Counted from the stretch's first letter, positions 51,052 through 60,734 are shown. The stretch: DNA of 64,000 bases from Gemmatimonadota bacterium (GCA_041390105.1 JAWKQO010000003.1:434001-498000), one strand, 5' to 3'. Translations and numbers: made by a program. The notes: a model not told the origin generated them from the sequence alone.

Positions 51052-53445
51052 ATGTCCGACACCGACCGATCCGACAAGCCGCGGGACTTCCTCCGGGAGA
51101 TCGTAGCCCGCCACGTTGCCGAGGGCACCTACGGGGGCCGCGTGGCCACACGCTTTCCCCCGGAGCCCAACGGCTTTCTGCACCTGGGCCACGCCACCTC
51201 CATCTGCCTGAACTTCGGCATCGCCGAGGAGTTCGGGGGCACCTGCAATCTCCGTTTCGACGATACCAACCCGGAGACCGAGGAGATGCGCTACGTCGAG
51301 GCCGCCAAGCGCGACGTGCGCTGGTTGGGCTTCGAATGGGACGGCCTCTACTTCGCCTCGGACTACTTCGAGAAACTCTATGAGTTCGCCGAGAAGCTGA
51401 TCCGGGACGGCCACGCCTACGTGGACTCCCTCTCGGAGGAGGAGATCCGGGAGTACCGGGGCACCGTCACCCAGCCAGGCCGGCCCAGCCCCCATCGCGG
51501 CCGGACAGCGGAGGAGAGCCTCGACCTCTTCCGGCGCATGAAGGCAGGAGAGTTTCCGGACGGCACGCACGTGCTGCGCGCCAGGATCGACATGGCCCAT
51601 CCCAACATGGTGATGCGGGATCCGGTCCTCTGGCGCATCCGCCACCATGCGCACTACCGGCGGGGCACCGACTGGGTGATCTACCCACTCTACGACTACA
51701 CGCACGGTCTCTCGGACGCGATCGAAGACATCACCCATTCGTTCTGCACGCTCGAATTCGAGAACAACCGCGAGATCTACGACTGGTTGGTGGACCGGGT
51801 GGGCTTCGAGGAGCCGCGCACCCATCAGTACGAGTTCGCGCGCCGCAACTTCGACTACACCATCGTGAGCAAGCGCAAGCTGCTGCGCCTGGTGAACGAG
51901 GGCCACGTCAGTGGCTGGGACGATCCTCGCATGCCCACCATCTCGGGGCTCCGTCGTCGGGGTGTCACTCCGGAAGCGCTGCGAGCCTTCTGCGACATGA
52001 TCGGTGTGGCGCGCGCGGACAACCGAGCCGACATCAGCAAGCTGGAGTTCGCCATCCGGGACGACCTGAACCCCAGGGTCCCGCGGGTGATGTGCGTCTC
52101 CGACCCGCTGAAGGTCGTCATCAGCAACTGGCCCGCGGGCACCACCGACACCATCGACGCCCCCCTCTACCCACACGACGTTCCGCTGGAGGGCTCGCGG
52201 CCGCTGCCGTTCGACGGCACGCTCTGGATCGAGCGCAGCGACTTCGAGGAAGAGCCCCCCAAGGGATTCCACCGACTCGCGCCCGGCCGGGAGGTGCGCC
52301 TGCGCTACGGCTATTTCGTCACGTGCGACGAGGTGATCAAGGACGCGGACGGCAACGTCACCGAGCTGCGCTGCACGTACGACCCGGCCACCCGTGGCGG
52401 GGATGCCCCCGATGGGCGTTCGGTCAAGGGCACCATCCACTGGGTGAGCGCCGCACATGCCCTGCCCTGCGAGCTGCGGATGTACGACCGCCTCTTCACG
52501 GAGTCCGATCCGGAGAGCGTGCCCGAGGGAGGAGACTTCACCGACTTCCTCAACCCCGAGTCGCTGGTGGTGCGGCGGGGCTGGATCGAGCCCAGCGTGT
52601 CGCACGATCCTGCCGGCAGCCGCTACCAGTTCGAGCGACTGGGCTATTTCATCAGCGACCCGGAGGACTCCACGCCGGGTGCGTTGGTGTTCAACCGGAC
52701 GGTGACGCTGCGGGACACGTGGGCGAAGCGGGCGAGCACGGTCAACGTCGCCCCCACCGCGAATAAGGCCGAGGCCCGCGCCGCAGCGGACGCGGCGACC
52801 CCTTCCGACTCGCCCGCGGCGCCCCACCCCCACGGTCACCACCACCACCACCATCACCATCACCACGGCCACGGCCACGGCCCCTCGGAGGCCGAGAAGG
52901 CCATCCGCGACCGCCGGCGCAAGGGCAACGAGGCCGAGCGCTTCGACCGCTACGTCGGCCTCGAGGTCCCGATCCTGGACGCGGACGTGATCGCGCGCGA
53001 AGACGCGCTCGCCACCCTGATGGACGACGCCCTGGCCGGCCCGGCCGAACCGGCCGCCCTGGCCAAGTGGGTGGTCAACGACGTGCGGCGCGAGACCAAG
53101 GACCGCCCCCTCACTCTGACGGGCAAGGCCTTCGCGAAGCTGGTGGCGCTGGTCGAGACGGAGACCATTCCCACCGGCGTGGGGCGTCAGGTGCTGGTCG
53201 AGCTCCTGGAGAAGGGAGGCGACCCCAGCGCCATCGCGGAGCGCCTCGCAGCAGACCGTGTGGACGACCGCTCGGATCTGGTTCCGCTGGTGGAACGCCT
53301 GCTGGCCGAGAACGCGGACAAAGCGCAGGCCCTCAAGGAGGGCCGGGACAGCCTCATGGGCTTCTTCGTGGGCCTGGCCAAGAAAGAGACGGGCGGAAAG
53401 GCGGATCCGCGGGTCGTGCAGGAGATCGTGCGGGAGCGGCTGTAG
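51052..53445 (+). CDS. glnS: Glutaminyl-tRNA synthetase with C-terminal YqeY/GatB-type domain and His10 linker
   Basis: Charges tRNA-Gln with glutamine. The 797-residue protein has the class I GlnRS core: PPEPNGFLHLGHA with the HLGH signature at residues 44-47, and VSKRKL at about 272-277 as the KMSKS variant. The GlnRS anticodon beta-barrels run to about residue 570. A linker of Ala/Pro/His follows with ten consecutive His at 596-605 and more HG pairs. After that comes a YqeY-like helical domain to the C-terminus, as in Deinococcus GlnRS, where it aids tRNA binding. The start is an ATG 43 codons before the HLGH signature. The region 50825-51051 is a GC-rich gap containing a small stem. Confidence 0.95.
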   Translation: MSDTDRSDKPRDFLREIVARHVAEGTYGGRVATRFPPEPNGFLHLGHATSICLNFGIAEEFGGTCNLRFDDTNPETEEMRYVEAAKRDVRWLGFEWDGLYFASDYFEKLYEFAEKLIRDGHAYVDSLSEEEIREYRGTVTQPGRPSPHRGRTAEESLDLFRRMKAGEFPDGTHVLRARIDMAHPNMVMRDPVLWRIRHHAHYRRGTDWVIYPLYDYTHGLSDAIEDITHSFCTLEFENNREIYDWLVDRVGFEEPRTHQYEFARRNFDYTIVSKRKLLRLVNEGHVSGWDDPRMPTISGLRRRGVTPEALRAFCDMIGVARADNRADISKLEFAIRDDLNPRVPRVMCVSDPLKVVISNWPAGTTDTIDAPLYPHDVPLEGSRPLPFDGTLWIERSDFEEEPPKGFHRLAPGREVRLRYGYFVTCDEVIKDADGNVTELRCTYDPATRGGDAPDGRSVKGTIHWVSAAHALPCELRMYDRLFTESDPESVPEGGDFTDFLNPESLVVRRGWIEPSVSHDPAGSRYQFERLGYFISDPEDSTPGALVFNRTVTLRDTWAKRASTVNVAPTANKAEARAAADAATPSDSPAAPHPHGHHHHHHHHHHGHGHGPSEAEKAIRDRRRKGNEAERFDRYVGLEVPILDADVIAREDALATLMDDALAGPAEPAALAKWVVNDVRRETKDRPLTLTGKAFAKLVALVETETIPTGVGRQVLVELLEKGGDPSAIAERLAADRVDDRSDLVPLVERLLAENADKAQALKEGRDSLMGFFVGLAKKETGGKADPRVVQEIVRERL

Positions 53446-53473
53446 GGAAGCAGCGGTCAGGCTGACGCACCTC

Positions 53474-54220
53474 CTAGCGCACCGCTCCCTTCTCCAGCGC
53501 CTCCAGCATCGCAGCCGCCGAGGGCGGCACCAACACATTGTTGGCCGCGAAGCTCTCCGCCTGCGGATAGGCCGTGGCCCGCACCGCGGCCGCCGCGGCC
53601 TCCAGATCGTAGTCGGTGTGCCGGAAATCGATGTCCGGCCCCAGCAGCAGCCAATCCGCGCCGGCGGGCCCGAAGGGCATCCCGACACTGCCCGCGTTGA
53701 CCACCCGTAGTCCACCGACGGTCCGCTCGAACGGCATGTGGGTGTGGCCACAGACCACCACGTCGGCCTCTACGCCGTCGAACACCGCGTGCAACCGCTC
53801 CGCCGGCGTGAGAGCCGTGAAGATCTCGGTGTCGTTGCGTGGGGTCGCATGGCAGAACAGCACCCGCCCCAGCCCGGGCACCTCGGCGCGGACGGTGCTC
53901 GGCCAGCCCTCCAAGACCGCCTGCTGGGCGGAGGAGATCTGTGCGGCGTTCCACTCCATCACCTCGCCCAGGGAAGCCGGGTACTCTCCGCTCTCGACTC
54001 CCCGTTTGCGCTGCAGCACGGCGCGGTCCCCGTTTCCGTGGATGAAACGGATCGGCAGATCGAGGCCGAGAAGTCGCTCGACGCACTCGGCTGGCATCGG
54101 TCCCGGAAGCACGTCACCCCCCATCACCACCTCGTCGACGCCCGCGGCACGGACGTCGTCCAGCACGGCCTCCAGGGCGGGAAGGTTGCCGTGGATGTCG
54201 TAGAGCGCCGCGATCCGCAC
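53474..54220 (-). CDS. Calcineurin-like metallophosphoesterase, YfcE/UPF0025-type
   Basis: A 248-residue phosphodiesterase/phosphatase fold with the dimetal motifs in order: ALYDIHGNLPALEAVL (DxH), VMGGDVLPGP (GD), FIHGNGDRA (GNH/D-type), LFCHATPRND and VVCGHTHMPF (GHTH). It starts at GTG 54220 with AGGGG three bases upstream, 14 bases after the prolyl-oligopeptidase stop. The upstream in-frame extension is Arg-rich and antisense-like. The substrate is unknown; relatives cleave phosphodiesters or act on nucleotides. Confidence 0.9.
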   Translation of the reverse strand: MRIAALYDIHGNLPALEAVLDDVRAAGVDEVVMGGDVLPGPMPAECVERLLGLDLPIRFIHGNGDRAVLQRKRGVESGEYPASLGEVMEWNAAQISSAQQAVLEGWPSTVRAEVPGLGRVLFCHATPRNDTEIFTALTPAERLHAVFDGVEADVVVCGHTHMPFERTVGGLRVVNAGSVGMPFGPAGADWLLLGPDIDFRHTDYDLEAAAAAVRATAYPQAESFAANNVLVPPSAAAMLEALEKGAVR

Positions 54221-54234
54221 GTGCCCCTCGCCGC

Positions 54235-56355
54235 TCAGCTCACCGGACGCGTCGGTCCGAGCTGTTGGTGCAGGTAGGCCAGCCAGAGCGCCAGCGACTC
54301 CGCCTGCTGCTCCGGCGTTACCCCGGCCCCGTGCCCCCCTTCGACGTTCTCGAAGTAGTAGAGATCGTGCCCCTGGGACAGCATGAGCGCCGCCATCTTG
54401 CGCGCGTGTCCCGGATGGACGCGGTCGTCCCGGGTCGTGGTGAAGATGAAGGGCTTCGGGTAGTGGACGTCCGCCTTCATGTTCTGGTAGGGAGAGTACT
54501 TGCGGATGTACTCCCACTCCTCGGGCTTGTCCGGATCCCCGTACTCGGCCATCCAGCTGGCCCCGGCCAACAGTGTGTGATAGCGCCTCATGTCCAACAG
54601 GGGCACCTGGATCACCACCGCGTTGTAGAGGTCGGGCCGCTGCGTCATCGTAGCCCCGACGAGCAGACCGCCGTTGCTACCGCCCATGATGCCCAGATGC
54701 TCCGGCGAGGTGATCTTGCGGGCGATGAGGTCCTCACTGACCGCGATGAAGTCGTCGTAGGCCCGCTGGCGGTTCTCTTTGAGCGCAGCCTTCCACCAAT
54801 CAGGACCGAACTCGCCGCCACCCCGGATGTTGGCCAGCACGTACACCCCACCGTTCTCCACCCAGCCCTTGCCCTGCGCGCCCAGGTAACTGGGCGTGCT
54901 GGAGATCTGGAACCCGCCGTACCCGTATTGCAGCGTGGGGTTGGTGCCGTCCAGAACCATGTCCCGGGGATGCACCACGAAGTAGGGCACACGCGTGCCG
55001 TCCTTGGACACGGCCTGGAACTGCTCCACAATGAGACCTGCCGCATCGAACTGCGCGGGGAGGCTCTTCACCGTGCGGACCGAGCCGTCCTCCTCGGCCA
55101 GATACAGCGTGCTGGGTTGGATGAACGAGCTGTAGGTGAAGAAGAAGCGGTTGTGGTGCACCGACGTGGCGCCGATGCCCACCGAACCCATCGGGGGCGC
55201 CGGGATCTCCTCCTTCAACCAGCCCTGGGACGCGTCCCGCCAGTAGCGGAACAGGTGCCCCTGCACCTCGGTCAGCTCGTTGATCAGCAGGTAGTCGCGC
55301 GTAGCCGCTACGCCGTTGATGGTGGAGCGTGCACCGGGCACCACCACCGTCTCGATGTTCCTCCGGCCGGCCAGGTAGTCTCCCAGACCGGTGCTCACCA
55401 CCGAGCCGGCGGCGAAGGTCTCGCCACCCACGGTCCAATCGGAGATGAGGTGGAGCACCATCCGGTCTCCGACCATCGACAGCTGTGCGTCGGAGGGGAT
55501 GTCGATCGGCACCAGCCGCTCACCGTCGAGGATCCTGTACTCGGTGTCGAAGATGGTGATGAAGCGCATTACCATCACGCGCGCACCGTCCGCCGTCTCC
55601 TGGGTGCCCAGCCACATGGCCATGTCATCGCGGTTGGCTTCCGCGATCACGGGCGCTTGTTCCAGAGGGGTTCCGCGCGTCCAGCGCCGCACCGCCGCGG
55701 AGTATCCGGAGGTGGTGTTCCGAGCTTCGTCCAGGTTGTGGCTCACCAGCAGGGTGTTCTCGTCCACCCAGGCCACGGAGTTCTTGGAGACCGGCACGTG
55801 GAAACCGCCGGGCACGAACGCTTTCCGCTCCAGGTCGAACTCCCGGACTTCATCCGCGTCCGACCCGCCCGGCGACAGGCTCACCAGACAGAGGCGTTCT
55901 TCGGGGAGCAGGCAGTTCAGACCGTGGAACGCCCACGGTTGCCCCTCCGCCTCGGCCAGGGCATCGACGTCCAGCACCGTCTCCCAGGTGGGGTTGCCGC
56001 TCAGATACGCATCCCAGCTGGTACGCCGATACACGCCCCGCGGCCGCTCGGCGTCCGTCCAGAAGTTGTAGATCCACTCGCCGCGCATGGTGGGATAGGC
56101 GATGCGGTCGCCGGACGTCAGGAGGTCCAGCGTGTTGCGATACATGCGCTCGTAGTCGGGCAGCGCCTTGAGAGCGGCGCGGGTCTCCGCATTGCGGGCC
56201 AGCACCCACTCCATCGCGCGGGAGCCCTCCACGTCCTCCAGCCAGAGGAAGGGGTCCGTGGCCTCCTGTGCGCCGGCCGGCGTAGGCAGGCCGCTGTAGA
56301 GCGCAGGCAGGAGGCAGAGGAACAGCAGCGACCGGACCATCCGCAGACGGAGCAT
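54235..56355 (-). CDS. Secreted prolyl oligopeptidase (S9A)
   Basis: A 706-residue serine peptidase with a signal peptide ending TPAGAQ, an N-terminal beta-propeller and an alpha/beta-hydrolase domain. Catalytic residues are Ser560 in IMGGSNGGLLVG, Asp in TRDDRVHPGHARKM and His in EGGHGAG. The family cleaves after Pro in short peptides. The ATG at 56355 has a strong AAGGAGG site four bases upstream and is the start; an in-frame ATG 11 codons earlier is less likely. It lies 70 bases after the deoxyhypusine-synthase-like gene on the same strand. Confidence 0.95.
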   Translation of the reverse strand: MLRLRMVRSLLFLCLLPALYSGLPTPAGAQEATDPFLWLEDVEGSRAMEWVLARNAETRAALKALPDYERMYRNTLDLLTSGDRIAYPTMRGEWIYNFWTDAERPRGVYRRTSWDAYLSGNPTWETVLDVDALAEAEGQPWAFHGLNCLLPEERLCLVSLSPGGSDADEVREFDLERKAFVPGGFHVPVSKNSVAWVDENTLLVSHNLDEARNTTSGYSAAVRRWTRGTPLEQAPVIAEANRDDMAMWLGTQETADGARVMVMRFITIFDTEYRILDGERLVPIDIPSDAQLSMVGDRMVLHLISDWTVGGETFAAGSVVSTGLGDYLAGRRNIETVVVPGARSTINGVAATRDYLLINELTEVQGHLFRYWRDASQGWLKEEIPAPPMGSVGIGATSVHHNRFFFTYSSFIQPSTLYLAEEDGSVRTVKSLPAQFDAAGLIVEQFQAVSKDGTRVPYFVVHPRDMVLDGTNPTLQYGYGGFQISSTPSYLGAQGKGWVENGGVYVLANIRGGGEFGPDWWKAALKENRQRAYDDFIAVSEDLIARKITSPEHLGIMGGSNGGLLVGATMTQRPDLYNAVVIQVPLLDMRRYHTLLAGASWMAEYGDPDKPEEWEYIRKYSPYQNMKADVHYPKPFIFTTTRDDRVHPGHARKMAALMLSQGHDLYYFENVEGGHGAGVTPEQQAESLALWLAYLHQQLGPTRPVS

Positions 56356-56425
56356 GGAGCCTCCTTCAGTCAGAGGACGAGAAATCACATCCGCGAGGCG
56401 ACGCAGGGCCGCAGCGCCCCACCCC

Positions 56426-57403
56426 TCAGTCCTGCAACAGGTACCCGAAAATCAACGGTGCCACGATGGTCGCGTCCGACTTGACCAGGAACTTGGGCGT
56501 ATCGGCCTCGAGCTTGCCCCAGGTGATCTTCTCGTTGGGCACCGCCCCCGAATAGCCACCATACGACACCTCGGCGTCGGTGATCTGACAGAAGTAGCCC
56601 CAGAACGGCACCTCCTGCTCCAGATCCTGGATGATGCACGGCACCGCGCAGATGGCGAAGTCACCGGCGATGCCTCCCCCGATCTGGAAGAAGCCCACCG
56701 AGGGCGTGCCCTCGGCGGCGCCGTTGTTCTTCATGTACCACTCGACCAGGTGGTGGAACTGCTCGGTGCCGCTCTTCACGCACGAGTGGTCCGGCAGGGT
56801 GCCGTTGATCACGCGGGCCGCGAAGATGTTGCCGGTCGTCGAGTCTTCCCACCCCGGCGCGTAGACAGGTACCCCCTTCTCCATGGCCGCCAGCAGCCAC
56901 GACTCGGAGCGATCCACCTGGAAGTGCTCGTCCAGGCGCCCGCTCCTGAGAGCCTCCATCAGGAACTCGGCCGGCGTGCGGCGGATGCCATTGGCGGAAG
57001 CGTGCTTCCACTGCCGGACCAGCTCCGCCTCGATGTAGCGCACCACGTCTTCGGGGATGCAGGTGTCGGTGACGCGGTTCATCCCGCGCTCGTAGAGGGC
57101 CTGCTCGTCCCCCGCCGAGAGTGCACGCCAGTCATGGATGATCTCGTAGGTCTTGTTGCCGACCAGATTGAAGACGTCCTCTTCCAGGTTGGCGCCCGTG
57201 CAGGAGATCGCGTGAACCATGTCGGCGCGGATGAGCCGGGCCAGGATCACGCCCAGCTCACCGGTGGACATGGCGCCCGCCAGAGAGACGAGCATCTTGC
57301 CGCCCTTCTCGATGTGGGCCTCGTAGGCCTGGGCGGCCCAGAGCGCCTCGCGGGCGTTGAAGTGACGGTAGTGCTTCTCCATGAACGCGCGGACACTGCT
57401 CAT
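56426..57403 (-). CDS. Deoxyhypusine-synthase-family protein (bacterial type)
   Basis: A 325-residue protein of the NAD-dependent DHS fold. It has GGKMLVSLAGAMSTGELG, the ISCTGANLEEDVFNLVG segment, GIAGDFAICAVP and the catalytic lysine segment ITWGKLEADTPKFLVKSD with Lys297, aligned with Lys329 of human DHS. Bacteria lack eIF5A, and characterised bacterial relatives make homospermidine or related polyamines or have unknown roles. The ATG at 57403 overlaps the deacylase stop as ATGA. Its neighbours, a gamma-glutamyltransferase and an N-acyl-D-amino-acid deacylase, suggest a role in amine or acyl-amine metabolism. Confidence 0.88.
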   Translation of the reverse strand: MSSVRAFMEKHYRHFNAREALWAAQAYEAHIEKGGKMLVSLAGAMSTGELGVILARLIRADMVHAISCTGANLEEDVFNLVGNKTYEIIHDWRALSAGDEQALYERGMNRVTDTCIPEDVVRYIEAELVRQWKHASANGIRRTPAEFLMEALRSGRLDEHFQVDRSESWLLAAMEKGVPVYAPGWEDSTTGNIFAARVINGTLPDHSCVKSGTEQFHHLVEWYMKNNGAAEGTPSVGFFQIGGGIAGDFAICAVPCIIQDLEQEVPFWGYFCQITDAEVSYGGYSGAVPNEKITWGKLEADTPKFLVKSDATIVAPLIFGYLLQD

Positions 57404-59004
57404 TGGTGGGCGTCTCCCTCCTGTGTCGCGCCGGGGCGCGGGTGCTGGAGGACCTTCCCGTGAAGGCCCCCCGTGAAGCGGCCATCCGTGATGGCGGGCT
57501 GGCCGTTGACGAACACGTGGACCATGCCTTCGGCAAGCTGGTGGGGCTCGGTGTAGGTGGCACGGTCGTTGACACGGGCCAGGTCGAAGACGACCACGTC
57601 GGCGGCCAGACCCTCTGCGATGCGCCCCCGGTCCGTCATGCCGAACACCTGGGCCGGCAGGCCCGTCATGCTGTGGATGGCCTGCGGTAGCTCGACGACG
57701 CCCTCCTCCACGACATAGCGGCGGAGCTTGCGCGCGAAGGCCCCGTACGAGCGCGGATGCGGAACCCCTTCGTTCATGGGCACCAGATCACCGTCGGACG
57801 ACGTCATCGTCCAGTGCTGGACCATGAAGGCGCGCACGTCGTCCTCACTCATGTTGAAGGACACGATCGAGGCCGATCCCTGCCGGATGATGTCGAGCGC
57901 GACATCGAGGGGATCCCGCCCTTGTTCCGTTGCGATCTCCGACAGCTTCCGGCCCTCGATGGCGGGGTCGGGCGTGAAGCGGCGGAACTGGATGCGGTCG
58001 GCCCCACCCCGACGGGCGAGGTTCTCCACCATCTCCGTACGGATACGGCGCAGCGTACCCGGGTCCGCCAGGCGAGCGCGCAGGGCATCACGCCCCCCCG
58101 CCTGGGCCCAGCGTGGCAGCAGGGCCGCATCCAATCCGGTGGCAGATGCTTCGTAGGGGTACTGATCCGCCCAGACGGGCAGGCCCTCCACTTCGCGCGC
58201 CGCGCGGATGTGCTCGATGATCTCGTCTGAGGTGCCCCACACCGGCGGGCCCAACGCCTTGATGTGCGTCACCACGGCCGGGATGCCGGCCTGGCGGGCC
58301 ACATCGATCACTTCGTCCACGGCGGCCACCACGCCGACCGTGTAGTTGGACTCGTCGCGGATGTGGCTTTCGTAGGCTCCTCCGTACTCGGCCACCACCT
58401 TCGCCAGCTCGTTGATCTCGTCCGGCTTGGAGAACGAGCCCGGCACGTAGAAGGTCCCGCTCGACAACCCCCAGGCGCCCGCCTCCATACCGGCGCGCAC
58501 CAGGCCTTTCATCTCGTCCATCTCCTCCGCCGTCGGTGCGCGGTCCTCCGAGCCCAGAACGGCTCCGCGTACGCTGCCGTGTGAGATGAAGGGAGCGGCA
58601 TTCACGCCGAGGCCGTGCTCCAGCAGCGCCGTGTGTTGCGCCGCGATGTCCACAGGCCCGCCGCCATCCGGATTGATGAAGACGGTTGTGAGACCCTGCG
58701 CGAGCAGTGGCTGGGCGTGACTCAACTCCGCGCTTGCCAGACCGGGGCCGGAATGGGAGTGCACGTCGATGAACCCGGGCGCCACCACCAACCCGCTCGC
58801 ATCGATGACCGTGGCGGCCTCGGCGCCAGACAGGTCGCCGACGGCGGCGATGACTCCGCCTCTGAGGCCCACGTCCGCGTCCCGGGCCGGCGCACCCGTG
58901 CCATCGATCAGCGATCCTCCACGGATGAGCACGTCGTAGGGCTCGGCGTCGGCGGCACAGGCCGCTGCGCCGAGCACGAGGGCAACCGTGAGCAGCCGTC
59001 GCAT
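57400..59004 (-). CDS. N-acyl-D-amino-acid deacylase/amidohydrolase, lipoprotein
   Basis: A 534-residue metal-dependent hydrolase of the D-aminoacylase type. A signal with lipobox LGAAAC precedes VLIRGGSLIDGTGAPA, the metal motif GFIDVHSHSGPG, GAWGLSSGTFYVPG, ESHIRDESN, VTHIKALG and PMNEGVPHPRSYGAF near the end. It hydrolyses N-acylated D-amino acids in related enzymes. The ATG at 59004 has a perfect AGGAGG six bases upstream, which decides the start over an adjacent TTG. The ATG shares one base with the gamma-glutamyltransferase stop (TGATG). The stop overlaps the next gene as ATGA. Confidence 0.93.
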   Translation of the reverse strand: MRRLLTVALVLGAAACAADAEPYDVLIRGGSLIDGTGAPARDADVGLRGGVIAAVGDLSGAEAATVIDASGLVVAPGFIDVHSHSGPGLASAELSHAQPLLAQGLTTVFINPDGGGPVDIAAQHTALLEHGLGVNAAPFISHGSVRGAVLGSEDRAPTAEEMDEMKGLVRAGMEAGAWGLSSGTFYVPGSFSKPDEINELAKVVAEYGGAYESHIRDESNYTVGVVAAVDEVIDVARQAGIPAVVTHIKALGPPVWGTSDEIIEHIRAAREVEGLPVWADQYPYEASATGLDAALLPRWAQAGGRDALRARLADPGTLRRIRTEMVENLARRGGADRIQFRRFTPDPAIEGRKLSEIATEQGRDPLDVALDIIRQGSASIVSFNMSEDDVRAFMVQHWTMTSSDGDLVPMNEGVPHPRSYGAFARKLRRYVVEEGVVELPQAIHSMTGLPAQVFGMTDRGRIAEGLAADVVVFDLARVNDRATYTEPHQLAEGMVHVFVNGQPAITDGRFTGGLHGKVLQHPRPGATQEGDAHQ

Positions 59005-60734
59005 CAATGACCTCCTGTCTTCATGGCGCCGTCCGCGGCCCCGCCCCAGCGCGGATCCGCCACACCAAGCAGGGTGCCGTCCGCTTCGATGCCCACGGCG
59101 TGCACACGCGAGAACGAGGTGGGACTGGGGTTGGCTTCGGCTTCGATGTCCAGGCTGTTCAACAACGCCAGCGCCGAGCTCTCGGTCCAGGACGCCACCG
59201 GGCTTGTCTCCAGTTCCCAGGGCCCTGGGCCGCTACGACCCATGTTGGGGAAGAACCGGGCTCCGGCCACTGCGTCCTCGAGGGACTCCCCACGATCCAT
59301 CAGCCGCGATGACACCTCGACGACACCGGCGATGATGCGAAGCCCGCCGGCGGCGCCCAGTGCCCAGCGTGGCGTTCCGTCCTTCTCGATCATGAAGGGC
59401 GAGATGGCCGAGCCCGCCCGCTGGCCGCGCGCGATCGGTCCGAGATATCCGCCCAGTGTGGCTGCGTAGGTGAAGCCCAGGCCCGGTGCCACCACCTTCG
59501 AGCCCATGGCCGGACCGAGCGATTGGGTGAGCGCGATGATGCGGCCGTCCGCATCGGCAGCGGTGAGGTGCGTGGTATGCTGGTGTGCCGACCAGAATTC
59601 GGGAATCCCGCCCATGGGGAGGGCCATTCCCAGGCCCGCGGCGGCCACCCCCACCGCCGCGGGTAGCCGGATCTCGCGTGCACGGCGCACGGCCCACTCT
59701 TTCGAGGTCAGCACATCGGCGCGCTCCTCCTCGAGCTGCACGCCGCCGTAGTAGTCCTCGAAGCCGAGCATCAACGCCTGCCCGACCACCGCCATCCAGG
59801 CTTCCTCGTCCAGGCTGGGCACGTCGAGGGTCTCGAGGATCTGCAGCGCTTCGATCACCGTTCCGCCGCCGGCGGGTACGTCCGAGCCGACGAGTTCGAA
59901 GCCCCGATAGGTGCCGCGCAGCACGCGCGAGTCGACGACGCGGTACTGCGCGAGGTCGGCAAGCGTGACGAACCCTCCGTTCGCCTCCATGTCGTCGACG
60001 ATCTGCTCGGCGATGGCTCCCTCGTAGAAGACGCGCAGGCCACCCTCCGCGATGCGCTCGAGCGTCCGGGCCAGATCCTCCTGGACCAGGCGGTCCCCGG
60101 GTCCGTAGGGCGTACCGTCCGGCTTGAAGAAGTACCTGCGGCCACCCTCCGATTCGGCCAGCCGTTCCGCACTTGCCACGATGTGGCCGCCGATCTCGTC
60201 GTCCAACACGAATCCCCGACGTGCGTAGTCGATCGCGGGCGCCATCACCTGGGCCAACGGGAGCGAGCCGTAGGACGCATGGACCTCGAGCGCACCGGCG
60301 ACCATGCCCGGGATCCCGACCGTCGCGTAGCCATACGAGGCCTCGGGAGCGTTTTCGGAGTCGTAGGCCAGGGGCGCCTGGGTGGTGGCGTCCAAGGCCC
60401 GGAACGATCCGTCCGGCTGGTGCACCAGGACCTGCATGCGCCCGCCCAGCGACGACATGCTCGGCTCGACCACGGCCAATGCGAACGACGCGGCGACGGC
60501 CGCGTCCGCAGCATTGCCCCCCGCCTCGAACATGCGCACACCCGCGGCGGTGGCGAGGGGCGAGGCGCTGGCCAGCATCCCCCCGTTCGCGCGCGCCACC
60601 TTGGCGGTGGAGGGAAGCGCGGGACTGCCCGACCCGGACGTACGATCACCGGTGCGGTCGCACGCCACCGCGGTGACGGAGAGCGCGAGCAGGGAGACGA
60701 GTCCGGCAAGAGGCCGGGCGAAGCGGATGGGCAT
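59004..60734 (-). CDS. ggt: Gamma-glutamyltransferase, lipoprotein-type signal
   Basis: A 576-residue Ntn-hydrolase made as a proenzyme that autocleaves. A lipobox TAVAC gives periplasmic anchoring. The heavy-chain part has MFEAGGNAADAAVAASFALAVVEP, and the processing site has the catalytic Thr387 at the start of TTHLTAADADGRIIALT. The small-subunit loop has GSKVVAPGLGFTYA in place of the usual GSG, and an oxyanion SAISPFMIEKDG. It transfers or hydrolyses gamma-glutamyl groups of glutathione-like or gamma-glutamyl-amine compounds. It is the first gene of the minus-strand run and diverges from the COG3044 ATPase gene 147 bases away. Confidence 0.95.
   Translation of the reverse strand: MPIRFARPLAGLVSLLALSVTAVACDRTGDRTSGSGSPALPSTAKVARANGGMLASASPLATAAGVRMFEAGGNAADAAVAASFALAVVEPSMSSLGGRMQVLVHQPDGSFRALDATTQAPLAYDSENAPEASYGYATVGIPGMVAGALEVHASYGSLPLAQVMAPAIDYARRGFVLDDEIGGHIVASAERLAESEGGRRYFFKPDGTPYGPGDRLVQEDLARTLERIAEGGLRVFYEGAIAEQIVDDMEANGGFVTLADLAQYRVVDSRVLRGTYRGFELVGSDVPAGGGTVIEALQILETLDVPSLDEEAWMAVVGQALMLGFEDYYGGVQLEEERADVLTSKEWAVRRAREIRLPAAVGVAAAGLGMALPMGGIPEFWSAHQHTTHLTAADADGRIIALTQSLGPAMGSKVVAPGLGFTYAATLGGYLGPIARGQRAGSAISPFMIEKDGTPRWALGAAGGLRIIAGVVEVSSRLMDRGESLEDAVAGARFFPNMGRSGPGPWELETSPVASWTESSALALLNSLDIEAEANPSPTSFSRVHAVGIEADGTLLGVADPRWGGAADGAMKTGGH

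Noticed and set aside
52831..52869. His10 run in glnS as a vector or tag artefact
   Set aside because: It lies inside the gene between two native domains, uses mixed CAC/CAT codons and is flanked by further natural His-Gly pairs.
49777..53751. 1324-codon open frame on the minus strand across the kinase start and all of glnS
   Set aside because: Antisense to glnS with Arg/Gly/His-rich, low-similarity sequence; glnS has catalytic motifs and coding bias in the other strand. GC-rich genes leave long open antisense frames.
54265..56484. 739-codon plus-strand open frame opposite the prolyl oligopeptidase
   Set aside because: The sequence is His/Arg/Val-rich and resembles no fold; the opposite strand has a signal peptide and a complete catalytic triad.
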